DNA from: Chara braunii
Lineage: Eukaryota > Streptophyta > Charophyceae > Charales > Characeae
Direction of reading: 5' to 3'
DNA: 57,621 nucleotides
NCBI GenBank assembly: GCA_003427395.1
Contig: BFEA01000127.1
Span: forward strand, 2,417,600 to 2,475,220
The position numbers were made by a program, and so were the translations under genes. Positions 10,450-20,023 of the stretch are shown here, one piece after another. Every line of letters begins with the position of its first letter. Position 1 is the stretch's first letter. A model generated the notes under the pieces. That model was not told where the DNA came from and did not search any database. It worked only from the letters and a program-made list of their open reading frames with translations.

Positions 10450-10461
10450 GCTCCGATACCA
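10450..10461 (-). other. Primer-binding site, tRNA-iMet-like
   Basis: On the minus strand, TGGTATCGGAGC lies 3 nt inside the 5' LTR. The usual plant element site complementary to the 3' end of initiator tRNA-Met is TGGTATCAGAGC, so there is one mismatch. Confidence 0.82.
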
Positions 10462-10464
10462 AAT

Positions 10465-11505
10465 TGCAAGGAACATGAATATGAACGAATCAAAAATTCA
10501 GATTGCAAATTCACACTGAAGTCCAAGTAGTCAAAGCAAGAGCAGATAGCACAATGGAACCGAGTAACCATCCATTTGAGAACGATACAGAAGAATCATG
10601 GGTCAATGTCCAAGCCCAGCAGGGCAACACCAACAGCATAACCCAATGTAGCTCTCTCTCCTGAATGGCGCCAGGCGCCCTATCTACTCTACAGCCTAAG
10701 CCTACAACTACAGCAATGAAAGCAACCAGACAACTTGACGACCAGCGAGTGATGATGTCAACACCAATGCCGACCTCCCTCCACCAGGTACGTCTCCTCC
10801 TTCACCCACACTCTCCCTTGTTATCCCACACAGCGCCCTTCACCTCCGAAGAACCACCTTCGCCCTCACATCCCCTGCGCCCTCAGGCAGCCCGGCTATG
10901 GCCGCCAGCGCCCTGCGCACACAGGCAGCGCCCTACCGCTTTAGCGCTAGCCTGCTCCCTCAGCCTTAGCGCAGCACAGCAGCTCGCGTTCGCGCAGCAT
11001 GCCGGCATTGCCTGCACTGGCCAAGATCCCTGCCCACTCGCCCTGCTTGCCTATATGCCAGTGTTGCGTGTGGGCGGCCTCCCTTCAGCCTGCGTCTGGG
11101 CCCCAGTGCCTGAACTCAGGCCCGATGCAGTTGAGGCCCGGGGCATGCAGTTGCGCCTCTTTNGTCAAGGCCTGCGGCCAGATTCAGATAGTGGGCCGAT
11201 TTCCCTTTGGCATTTTCGGCCTCTATACCCCGCGTGCATTGTCGGCCTCACGTTCAAGTGCCGAGGGCCTAACTAACTCAGAGGCGCTGGGATTTTCCCC
11301 ATTTGCTGAGATCCGAGACTCGGTGCACTCCAACCAACTGGCGTGCTGCAACTGTATGGACCCCACTTCGTGAAATGTTTGCACAGAGGGCTCTTGTTGA
11401 TTTGCTGGCCCGCCTTCACTTAGGGCGGGCACGAGGCTTGCTGGGGCCTTAGCCCAGAACATGTACATCATGGCAAGGCCCCTNCTTGAGGGCTCAATCC
11501 TCACA
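10465..11505 (-). repeat. 5' LTR of the Ty3/gypsy element
   Basis: This 1,041-bp LTR is nearly identical to 2584-3628. In element orientation it would carry the promoter and the poly(A) signal; I did not identify a TATA box with confidence. The primer-binding site lies just inside its edge. Confidence 0.93.
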
Positions 11506-11585
11506 TATGCACATAATATTTGAATGGGATGCAGCATGCCTGCATGCCTGCTTGTACTTTGCCCATGGTCTGCTGGGGTAAGAAT

Positions 11586-11755
11586 GATACATAGTAAATA
11601 CCAGCAGATAACACCGAACAGCAGCGGTGTAACAGTATTAAAANAANAAAAAAAAAAAAAAAAAAAGATACATAGTAAATACCAGCAGATAACACCGGAC
11701 AGCAGCGGTGTGACAGTATTAAAATAAAAAAAAATAAAAAAAAAATAAAAACACT
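11586..11755 (+). repeat. Tandem pair of short 3'-end-like units, each with an A-tract
   Basis: A ~57-bp unit (GATACATAGTAAATACC to AGTATTAAAA) occurs at 11586-11643 and 11667-11723 with two or three differences. Each copy is followed by a long A-rich tract. This looks like a duplicated end of a retroposed sequence. Two ambiguous bases fall in the first A-tract. Confidence 0.6.
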
Positions 11756-11763
11756 TTAAAAAG

Positions 11764-11839
11764 CCAGTGAGGCCATTGAAGGATGAACTACTAATAAGTA
11801 GTAATAAGTTAATAGCACCAGTGAGGCCATTGAAGGATG
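11764..11839. repeat. 22-bp direct repeat, target-duplication-like
   Basis: The 22 bases beginning CCAGTGAGGCCATTGAAGG occur at 11764-11785 and 11818-11839. They flank 32 bp that contains a short ACTACT/AGTAGT palindrome. This could be an old target-site duplication around a removed or tiny insert. Confidence 0.5.
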
Positions 11840-12206
11840 GACAACTACCGCCAGTGTCGAGACGAGAATGCAAAGTCTACTCTCGGGCGGAGAAAAGCAC
11901 CTGGGTCATAAAAGGGAGCGGCAGGTAGCGAGATTGACGTTCGTGAAGGTTTCTTTGGCCATCGAGTTGTGTGCCTGCTTATGAGATGAGTCAAATCTTG
12001 TAGATCTCTTGCCGTCTATTCCTCCTGCCTCCTCCTCATCCGTCCTGCTCCCTCCTCCGCACTCTTCCCCGCTCCTCCTCTCCCTCTCTCTTTTTCTTTG
12101 TCTTTCCCTCTTACGTTTGCCCATCTCTCCCTTCTCCCTTGTCCTCGCTTGTCTCAGCCCAACCTGGGATTGATTTGTCTTTATGGTGGTTGCTGTGCGC
12201 GTGCAG

Positions 12207-12447
12207 CGAGGAGTGGTTGAAGAAATTTGATGCGAATATTGCCGAGATACGACCTATCCTCGCGGAGACGTACGGTAGGACCAACCAAACCAGGTGGACA
12301 GCGTACTGGCGCGCTTTCTTCATTGCCGTCGCAGAGTTGTTCGCAATCAACAATGGAGAAGAATGGCTCGTTTCGCACTACCTTTTCAGAAAGAAGGGCA
12401 CCAGTTGCGAAGCTCCACCAGCATCGACGGAAGGCCAGTGCCATTAG
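12207..12447 (+). CDS. Terminal exon of a CFAS / coclaurine N-methyltransferase-like methyltransferase
   Basis: The exon encodes about 79 residues: SEEWLKKFDANIAEIRPIL, then RWTAYWRAFFIAVAELFA, then NNGEEWLVSHYLFRKK, ending at TAG 12445-12447. This pattern fits the C-terminus of SAM-dependent methyltransferases of the cyclopropane-fatty-acid synthase / coclaurine N-methyltransferase family, recalled from memory rather than searched. The AG at 12205-12206 is a plausible splice acceptor, since the homologous-looking protein starts right after it. A second possible acceptor with a stronger pyrimidine tract lies at 12156-12157, but the residues it would add do not look like the family. No SAM-binding exons are visible upstream in the window, so they lie outside it, beyond the 8.9-kb retroelement, or are lost. 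Confidence 0.62.
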
Positions 12448-13140
12448 GAAACACATGGGAGAGAGAGGTGATGAGATGGCAAACCTGATTTCCTCCTGCT
12501 GGTTTCCCACATCCCATTCTTTCCCATTCCTTCACTGCTTGCTTGCGAGGGATATAGCAAAGCTTGTGCTGTTTGTGGAAGTTAAAAGTTTTCATCAATT
12601 TGAATTCTGAAGCGCGCCATCATTGGTTGAATTGTCCATTGCAAAGATGTGGATCCATGGCTTAAGTTACCTTTTTTTTTTTTTTTTTTTTTTATAACTA
12701 ACCTTTAATTCTTCTCTCAATGTATCTTCTGCAGGGGTCCCTTTGGCTCCCTTGTATAGGCTTAGGAGTGCCGGCAGGTAGGTAGTGAAAGGTAGTGAAC
12801 GTCGTGAAACTGCACAGAAAAAAAAATAAAAAAAATTGCAGCGCCTCCGAAGTTACGAACCGATGGGAGCTCTCGGACCGTAAGGCCCTTTTTTTTTTTT
12901 CTTTAATTTTATTTTGTTTATGAAAAAGCAATGACAAGGATACTGGCCAGCCAGGCAGGGGATACTACGTCGGGAGTGTACAGAGACGAATGCATACAAG
13001 TTGATACAAGTTGATACAACAGATCTGATTCGATCAAAGGCAGCTGCGGTGTGATTCACAGGACAGCGGGAAGAAGTAATGTTCATGAAAACCCCACCAT
13101 CAGAACACAACAAGTACAAGTATAAACAAGACACAACTGT
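12448..13140. other. Downstream region with T-tracts, no gene seen
   Basis: The likely 3' untranslated region of the methyltransferase is followed by poly(T) tracts (about 12670-12693 and 12890-12901). No coding region or RNA gene is recognisable. Confidence 0.5.
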
Positions 13141-13145
13141 ACCAA

Positions 13146-13340
13146 TGGGCCTACATAGCTCAGTTTGTTCACCCGTGAACTGTTTGAAATGCAGACGGGA
13201 GTTCGAATCCAGATATACCACCAGATTACCAGCATAAAATCATTCTGAATTACTGGATTACCTGGGGCCGATCAATTCAACGATCATATCTCAAGGCCTT
13301 CTCCTTTTCAAAAAAAAGAAACCGAAAAAAAAAAAAAAAA
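13146..13340 (+). repeat. tRNA-derived SINE-like copy 1
   Basis: TAGCTCAGTTTGTTC near 13156 resembles a tRNA A-box, and GAGTTCGAATCC near 13200 a B-box, about 45 bp apart, as in the pol III promoter of a tRNA. The tail (TTCTGAATTAC...ACCTGGGGCCGATCA...ATCTCAAGGCC) is shared with the copy at 15866. It runs into A-rich sequence, as SINEs do. Confidence 0.6.
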
Positions 13341-13424
13341 AAAGACAGACAGAATCGGAAAAAAAGACTTCAGAAAGCAAGAAAGAAACAGAAGGCATTT
13401 CTCGAAGGCTTTCTCCTCCTGTAG

Positions 13425-13563
13425 CTATCTATTTATCTGTCTCTCTGCCTGTCTGTGCGTCTGTCTGTCCTTCTGTCCTTCTGTCCTTCTTTCTGTCCTT
13501 CTTTCTGTCTTTCTTTCTGTTCGTCCTTCTGTCCTTCTTTCTGTTCGTCCTTCTGTCCTTCTN

Positions 13564-13632
<69 letters not shown>
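13425..13632. repeat. Compound microsatellite (CTGT/CTTT-rich, then GA repeat)
   Basis: A CTGTC/CTTCT-rich tract runs to an ambiguous base at 13563 and then a long (GA)n run to about 13632. Low-complexity reading frames across it are not genes. Confidence 0.9.
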
Positions 13633-13633
<1 letters not shown>

Positions 13634-14283
13634 ACGAAATGACTATGCTGAACCATAGGAGCAGCATCAATGCTTCGAGTGCAGTTTGTGGATGAAAATA
13701 AACTGATGACACACACAACGAGACAACACAGAACAAACAGAAGTACTGACTGTCGTCCCATTGGACTTGCACCGACTCGTCAGAAGGCTGAACCATCAAC
13801 AGTCTGCTGAATCCCCTCACAATCCTTCTAGTCATGAACGGCTTCAACCCTGATGCAAAAGGGCAAACATAACAAAGCATGTGGCACGACATGGACAAGG
13901 CATAACATAGCGGGCAGGCAGCAAGACAAGCGGGTGGGCGGGTGGGAGGGTGGGCAGGCGTGCGGAGGGACAGGCGCACAAGGAAACAGCAAGACAGTCG
14001 ACACAACAGCACTCGGTGGCACATAGTCAGGCAAGGGGGCAGACAGGCAGACGGGTGCGCGGGACACCAACACAGCAAGGCACACCACATCACATAAACC
14101 CATGGCAGCAGCAAGGAGCAAAGCGGACTATCACCTTCTCACAGCACATGAAAGATCCAGCAGACTGTAGGTTCACGCCGCCTTTAGCAGACAGGAAGCC
14201 ACCATATGAACGTCTGTCAACACCGGCAAACACAGGAGCACAAGCATCCCAGACGCACTAGTCCCCCCAAGAGTGCTGCAGGC
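13564..14283. repeat. 720-bp block, copy 1 (also at 17214-17933)
   Basis: From the (GA)n run through GAGTGCTGCAGGC, this block repeats apparently identically 3,650 bp downstream. Copy 1 ends exactly at a Nextera junction adapter, whereas copy 2 continues into different sequence. It is most likely one locus assembled twice. Confidence 0.85.
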
Positions 14284-14321
14284 CTGTCTCTTATACACAT
14301 CTAGATGTGTATAAGAGACAG
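14284..14321. other. Nextera mate-pair junction adapter (artefact)
   Basis: The 38 bases are CTGTCTCTTATACACATCT (14284-14302) followed directly by its reverse complement (14303-14321). This is the Tn5 mosaic-end junction used in mate-pair libraries. It is not biological, and the join across it is unreliable. Confidence 0.97.
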
Positions 14322-15115
14322 GTGTGTGTGTGTGTGTGTGATGCACAGTGAAGATGAGTGAAAACACAATTGAAAGCCCATCGATATTGGTTGTGAGACG
14401 GGAAAACACAATTCTGAGTTTGCACAACTTTGCGGTCATATCTCGACTGCAGGGAGTTCCACAAGTACATCTGAGCCTCGTTTTGCTGAGAGGCAGATTC
14501 CTCCTGTGCGCCAAGCTCTGCTGAAGCGCCAGCTCAACCTTTTTTTCCCCTTTGGCTGGCACCACCAGTCATCGGGGTCCAGTATCCCCGTGCCTCCAGC
14601 ACGTTGCATTTTCGATTCTTGGCTTTGCCCTGGAAAGGTAGTGTAGTGGTTGTTTAAGAGAGGAATTAAGACCCTGTTTCCAGCAGGTTTTGCTCCTCAC
14701 GACTAGTAGCACATGGGGCTTTGTATCTTCCAGACAGAAAGGAAAAAGTGCTACTGATTGGCATTTGGATTCGTTCTTGGGTCTGTGTTTCAACAGTTCA
14801 TTGGTGTACCAAGTGATCTACGTACAGTAGGCCAACTGCTTCTGCAGAGAGGGTTAGTGATTGTCTATCATTCCCAAAGGACCTGTTTCCCTAAATATGG
14901 TGACTAATCTTCAGCTACCGTCTTCCGCCGAACACAACGCACCCTCATTTTGGCTGTACCTGACCGGAAAAGTAAGTTGCATGCATTCATTCGTTATCAG
15001 GGTGCGTTATGCTCGGGGGAAGCCAGTAGGGTGAATTTTCATTCACACTGGTGTGTCTTGCAGTCGTCTGAACCCGTCATTGTGGATGCTTTTCTTCTTC
15101 TTCTTCTTCTTCCTT

Positions 15116-15151
<36 letters not shown>

Positions 15152-15298
15152 CCCCCTGGGCGCAGTAGCCATGATATGACCGTACCGTAATAATCTGGAC
15201 CATTTCTTGCCTTATGTGTGTCGTCCTGTATCGTCCCAAAATTTTAACAGATCATTGTTCAATGCAACCAAGTTCATAGATTTTTTTTTATTTTTTTT
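14322..15298. other. No gene seen; (TG)n, long T-tract, degenerate LINE-tail core
   Basis: It contains a short (TG)n run after the adapter, a degenerate copy of the LINE 3' core at 14671-14700, and a T-tract at about 15117-15151. Sequence near 14322 may not belong next to the preceding block. Confidence 0.5.
14671..14700 (+). repeat. Degenerate LINE 3'-tail core
   Basis: ACCCTGTTTCCAGCAGG followed by TTTTGCTCCTCAC matches the core seen at the 3' ends of LINE A and LINE B, with a few changes. Confidence 0.55.
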
Positions 15299-15728
15299 TT
15301 GGTCTTTGTGTGTGTGTGTAATAACAGGTCAGAGATTCAGAGATGGATTTTTCTGCTGGATATTGCAGATTTTCGATTGAGAGGAGATTTCCGCAATACC
15401 CTTCTTTCCCCCCTTTCCCCCCACTGCTTTTGTGAAAGAGCCACACATCATCGTAAGCTTTGTCTTTTGTCAAATAAATTTGTTGTTAAATCATCGATTT
15501 TTTCTGATTTTTTTATTATTTTTATTTTATTTTTATTTTTATTTTTTGTGTGTAATAACAGGTCAGCGACTCAGAGATGGATTTTACTGCTGGATATTGC
15601 AAATTTTCGATTGAGAGGAGGTTTCCCCAATACCCTTCCTTCCCCCCTTCTCCCCCACTGCTTTTGTGAAAGAGTCGCACATCATTATAAGCTTCATCTT
15701 TTGTCAAATAAAATTGTTGTCTCAACTT
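15299..15728. repeat. Tandem duplication of a ~185-bp unit
   Basis: Two copies (about 15300-15490 and 15545-15728) share, in order, TGTGTGTAATAACAGGTCAG, CAGAGATGGATTTT, TTTTCGATTGAGAGGAG, CACTGCTTTTGTGAAAGAG and TTTTGTCAAATAAA. They differ at roughly one base in eight. A T-rich spacer separates them. The origin is unknown. Confidence 0.75.
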
Positions 15729-15865
15729 AAATGCAACACTAGTTCTTGTGTTTAAAAAAAAAATGCAATTGGAACAGGCCCGGAAGTGGCATCGGTGCTT
15801 ACCTGACTCCAACCTGAGTAGAGGCATGCATTCATTAGAACCATTGCAGCAGGCCCAGAAGTGAG

Positions 15866-16055
15866 GGTAGCTCAGTTCATACTACATAGTAGTACTTCAT
15901 ACACCATACGCACTCTCGCAAATACAGACCCAAATTGGAATCCTAGTACAGTCATCAGATGAGCAGAAAACAAAGTTCTGAATTACCTGGGGTCGGTCAC
16001 TTAAATCAAGTTAAATGATTAACTGACAAGATCTCAACGCCGTTGTCGTTGTGTG
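15866..16055 (+). repeat. tRNA-derived SINE-like copy 2
   Basis: GGGTAGCTCAGTTCAT near 15866 resembles an A-box, and a degenerate B-box (TTGGAATCC) lies near 15936. The tail TTCTGAATTACCTGGGGTCGGTCA...ATCTCAACGCC matches the tail of copy 1 at 13146. The body is strongly diverged. Confidence 0.5.
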
Positions 16056-16165
16056 CAAAAACGGAAATGGTTGGCTCACCGGCTTCTGGGTGTCCTGGTG
16101 TTTAAGTCTCTGTCCCACTCTGTCATTGGTCTGATGCATGTTCTGGCTGTTCTCTCTCTCTCTCT

Positions 16166-16223
<58 letters not shown>

Positions 16224-17213
16224 NNNNNNNNNNNNNNNNNNNNNNNNNNNNNNNNNNNNNNNNNNNNNNNNNNNNNNNNNNNNNNNNNNNNNNNNNNNNN
16301 NNNNNNNNNNNNNNNNNNNNNNNNNNNNNNNNNNNNNNNNNNNNNNNNNNNNNNNNNNNNNNNNNNNNNNNNNNNNNNNNNNNNNNNNNNNNNNNNNNNN
16401 NNNNNNNNNNNNNNNNNNNNNNNNNNNNNNNNNNNNNNNNNNNNNNNNNNNNNNNNNNNNNNNNNNNNNNNNNNNNNNNNNNNNNNNNNNNNNNNNNNNN
16501 NNNNNNNNNNNNNNNNNNNNNNNNNNNNNNNNNNNNNNNNNNNNNNNNNNNNNNNNNNNNNNNNNNNNNNNNNNNNNNNNNNNNNNNNNNNNNNNNNNNN
16601 NNNNNNNNNNNNNNNNNNNNNNNNNNNNNNNNNNNNNNNNNNNNNNNNNNNNNNNNNNNNNNNNNNNNNNNNNNNNNNNNNNNNNNNNNNNNNNNNNNNN
16701 NNNNNNNNNNNNNNNNNNNNNNNNNNNNNNNNNNNNNNNNNNNNNNNNNNNNNNNNNNNNNNNNNNNNNNNNNNNNNNNNNNNNNNNNNNNNNNNNNNNN
16801 NNNNNNNNNNNNNNNNNNNNNNNNNNNNNNNNNNNNNNNNNNNNNNNNNNNNNNNNNNNNNNNNNNNNNNNNNNNNNNNNNNNNNNNNNNNNNNNNNNNN
16901 NNNNNNNNNNNNNNNNNNNNNNNNNNNNNNNNNNNNNNNNNNNNNNNNNNNNNNNNNNNNNNNNNNNNNNNNNNNNNNNNNNNNNNNNNNNNNNNNNNNN
17001 NNNNNNNNNNNNNNNNNNNNNNNNNNNNNNNNNNNNNNNNNNNNNNNNNNNNNNNNNNNNNNNNNNNNNNNNNNNNNNNNNNNNNNNNNNNNNNNNNNNN
17101 NNNNNNNNNNNNNNNNNNNNNNNNNNNNNNNNNNNNNNNNNNNNNNNNNNNNNNNNNNNNNNNNNNNNNNNNNNNNNNNNNNNNNNNNNNNNNNNNNNNN
17201 NNNNNNNNNNNNN
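16224..17213. other. Assembly gap (990 N)
   Basis: It is flanked by a T-tract on the left and by a (GA)n tract on the right. Low-complexity tracts at both edges explain the failed assembly. Confidence 1.
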
Positions 17214-17283
<70 letters not shown>

Positions 17284-17933
17284 ACGAAATGACTATGCTG
17301 AACCATAGGAGCAGCATCAATGCTTCGAGTGCAGTTTGTGGATGAAAATAAACTGATGACACACACAACGAGACAACACAGAACAAACAGAAGTACTGAC
17401 TGTCGTCCCATTGGACTTGCACCGACTCGTCAGAAGGCTGAACCATCAACAGTCTGCTGAATCCCCTCACAATCCTTCTAGTCATGAACGGCTTCAACCC
17501 TGATGCAAAAGGGCAAACATAACAAAGCATGTGGCACGACATGGACAAGGCATAACATAGCGGGCAGGCAGCAAGACAAGCGGGTGGGCGGGTGGGAGGG
17601 TGGGCAGGCGTGCGGAGGGACAGGCGCACAAGGAAACAGCAAGACAGTCGACACAACAGCACTCGGTGGCACATAGTCAGGCAAGGGGGCAGACAGGCAG
17701 ACGGGTGCGCGGGACACCAACACAGCAAGGCACACCACATCACATAAACCCATGGCAGCAGCAAGGAGCAAAGCGGACTATCACCTTCTCACAGCACATG
17801 AAAGATCCAGCAGACTGTAGGTTCACGCCGCCTTTAGCAGACAGGAAGCCACCATATGAACGTCTGTCAACACCGGCAAACACAGGAGCACAAGCATCCC
17901 AGACGCACTAGTCCCCCCAAGAGTGCTGCAGGC
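17214..17933. repeat. 720-bp block, copy 2
   Basis: It matches 13564-14283 at a constant offset of 3,650 bp. This copy continues into CATTCCATAC without an adapter, so it is the more trustworthy placement. Confidence 0.85.
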
Positions 17934-18089
17934 ATTCCATACAAACGGGCACCGACTATTTAGCACGACTTAAAGGTACTACACTTTGGCACTTAGACGA
18001 ACACGGGAAAAGGCTACACCATGCAGCATATGGACAACAACTCCAAGATAACAAATATAAATGAACTGTTTAAATGTGCATGTGTCCGT

Positions 18090-18157
<68 letters not shown>

Positions 18158-19254
18158 GGGTGTGAAGGGTGTGTGCACGTACACACCCCGACTCAGCATC
18201 TGATAGGGCCAGCACTCAGGCCGGCATGCTGGGAGAACTCTGGCAGGGATGGCTTTCTTTTGACGATGCGGGTACTACTTGCTGTAGGGCATGGCTTGTT
18301 GCGTATCCGAGGATTAAAAATTATTATCGCCATACTGCAGGGGGTCCACATTGGTTCTGCCGAGAGCAGAGCGCCGCATAAAAAAGGAGACGGTGGGAGG
18401 AGGGTCGTGGTAAAACAACCATCTCTCGTGCTCTGCTTTCTGCTTTCTGAGGCAAACAAGGCCTGAGCGCTCCGTGATCACTCGTGTTTCCTACAGAAAT
18501 CGCGGGAGGGTTTGAAGCAAGCCATTGCGCATGACAGCAAGCGAAAAGCAAATATCTAGGTCCGAAGAGGGGTTCCCTTTTTGTGGGATACGTGTGAGAA
18601 TCTGGAGGCCGATCCACTCATACGAGAATGCTTCCTGCCCTTATAGCACTTTGGGTAGTTCATGTAGGTCCCACTCTTGGCTCGATGACCTTGATTACGC
18701 GGAAGAGACGGGATCGCTACGTGCTTGCTTGCATTATTGTGATGCGGTATTTATGAATCGTTAGTGTAGGCATGACTCCACCATCCACGAGGAGAGTGAG
18801 ATTGGGCTTTCGCATCAGGCGTGAAATAATTTTACCCAAGGGTGAAAGCACGAGTGCATCTGTTTTTTTTTTTTTTAATAATCGTAGTGAAAAATCTGGT
18901 TCTATCCATCCGAACACGCAAGGTTATGGCGAATTTTCCTAAATAAGGAGGAAGGCAAGCATGTTCAATCTGCTCCCTTCACTCAGGTTGTCATCCATAG
19001 TGATATAGGTAAGACAACATGCGGCGCCATCCGGAACTAGCTTTTGCATTAGCAACTTAGCACTATGTAACCTTGTTTGGGACTCTTGGGTGGCAAATGG
19101 CGACTGAGGAGCAGGTAGGAAGAGAGCATCATTCTAGGAAAGTCTATTTCAAAACCAGCGGGATGTTAGTGTAGGCCGCCTCCTTTGACGCTGCTGACTT
19201 GCCACTTCATCCGTAGATGTGTCCTCACCCCTCACTCATCTCTTTCTGTCATCC

Positions 19255-19255
<1 letters not shown>
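17934..19255. other. No gene seen; (TG)n microsatellite
   Basis: A (TG)n run lies at about 18093-18155. The short open frames have no recognisable domain. Confidence 0.5.

Positions 19256-19339
<84 letters not shown>
19256..19339. repeat. Uninterrupted 84-nt poly(C) tract
   Basis: A pure C run that continues into a CT-rich tail. The minus strand is poly(G). Long C homopolymers are rare in nuclear genomes and the length is likely approximate. Confidence 0.9.
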
Positions 19340-19342
<3 letters not shown>

Positions 19343-19874
19343 CTCTCCCCCTCTCTCTTCCTTCCCGACTCCCTCTCTTCCCCTCCTCCGGACCTATGGA
19401 CGTGGTACTCGTCCCTTGTTTTCCCGTGTTCGTCATCAACTTGTGCCCTAGCGTGTTTTCCCGTGTTTGTCATCAACTTGTGTACTCCCTTGCTTGCGGC
19501 TTCTTCATTCCGCAAGAATCTCCCGGCAGAGGCCAGCTCTGGGACTTCGCCTGAATTCCATTACCTTGGTCTGCTTTAGCTTTGGTGATTGACTTGTCAC
19601 CTTGCCAGCCGCACGAGTTTAGATGTCTCTCGTAGTTGTGGTTTCCAGTCTTCAGAGAGTTAACCAAGTTGTGGCGGGGCCCTGCCATCCCGCTTCCACA
19701 GTACGCTCACAATTTGGATGATAATCATTTCATGTACAAACTACTACAAAGTACTACAAACAGTCGATCCTCTGGGGGGAGCCGGAGTGATTCATGCTTT
19801 TCGGGACCTCTTTTTTCCCCCTGCTGATGAATATTCTGTATCATTGAACCACGGGACGCCGTGGTTCACTGTCC

Positions 19875-20023
19875 AGTTTGTTATTGGCATTGTGTTTCCA
19901 AGCTAACATCTTCCATCTATAGGTGGGGAGCAGCACCTGCTGGAAATCGGGTCCAGCGTCCCTCTACGCCTTAAGAGACCAGAGGTCGAGTTTGTACTTG
20001 GCATTGTGTTTCCAAGCGAACAT
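19875..20023 (-). repeat. LINE-tail core insertion flanked by ~35-bp direct repeats
   Basis: The core at 19922-19961 (minus orientation GGACCCGATTTCCAGCAGG) lies in a ~79-bp insert. The insert is flanked by AGTTTGT..TTGGCATTGTGTTTCCAAGC..ACAT at 19875-19909 and 19989-20023, with about three mismatches. The repeats look like an aged target-site duplication. No poly(A) remains. Confidence 0.65.

Larger units (their letters stand above)
2584..11505 (-). mobile_element. Ty3/gypsy (chromovirus-type) LTR retrotransposon, full length but broken
   Basis: The element reads on the minus strand. It has two near-identical LTRs (2584-3628 and 10465-11505) that begin TGTGAGG and end TTGCA in element orientation. 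A primer-binding site lies next to the 5' LTR and a polypurine tract next to the 3' LTR. The internal order is gag, zinc knuckle, protease, RT, RNase H, integrase and a chromodomain-like end, which is the Ty3/gypsy order (copia elements place integrase before RT). The C-terminal chromodomain signature places it with chromoviruses. Coding lesions include TGA at 8877-8879 and 7554-7556, TAG at 7210-7212, 4642-4644 and 4252-4254, and two small RT lesions. The 5 bp outside the LTRs (gcatg and tatgc) do not match, so no target duplication is shown. Confidence 0.93.

Noticed and set aside
2579-11510. 5-bp target duplication of the Ty3/gypsy element
   Set aside because: Flanks gcatg and tatgc do not match in register.
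13425-14114. 229-residue protein with Leu-Ser repeats
   Set aside because: Most of it is translated (GA)n and CTTT repeat, and the block is a duplicated assembly artefact.
16011-17764. Very long open frames on both strands (430-562 residues)
   Set aside because: They are open only because they run through 990 N bases and GA/T tracts.
19185-19579. Poly-proline / poly-glycine proteins
   Set aside because: They are produced by the pure C run in every frame.
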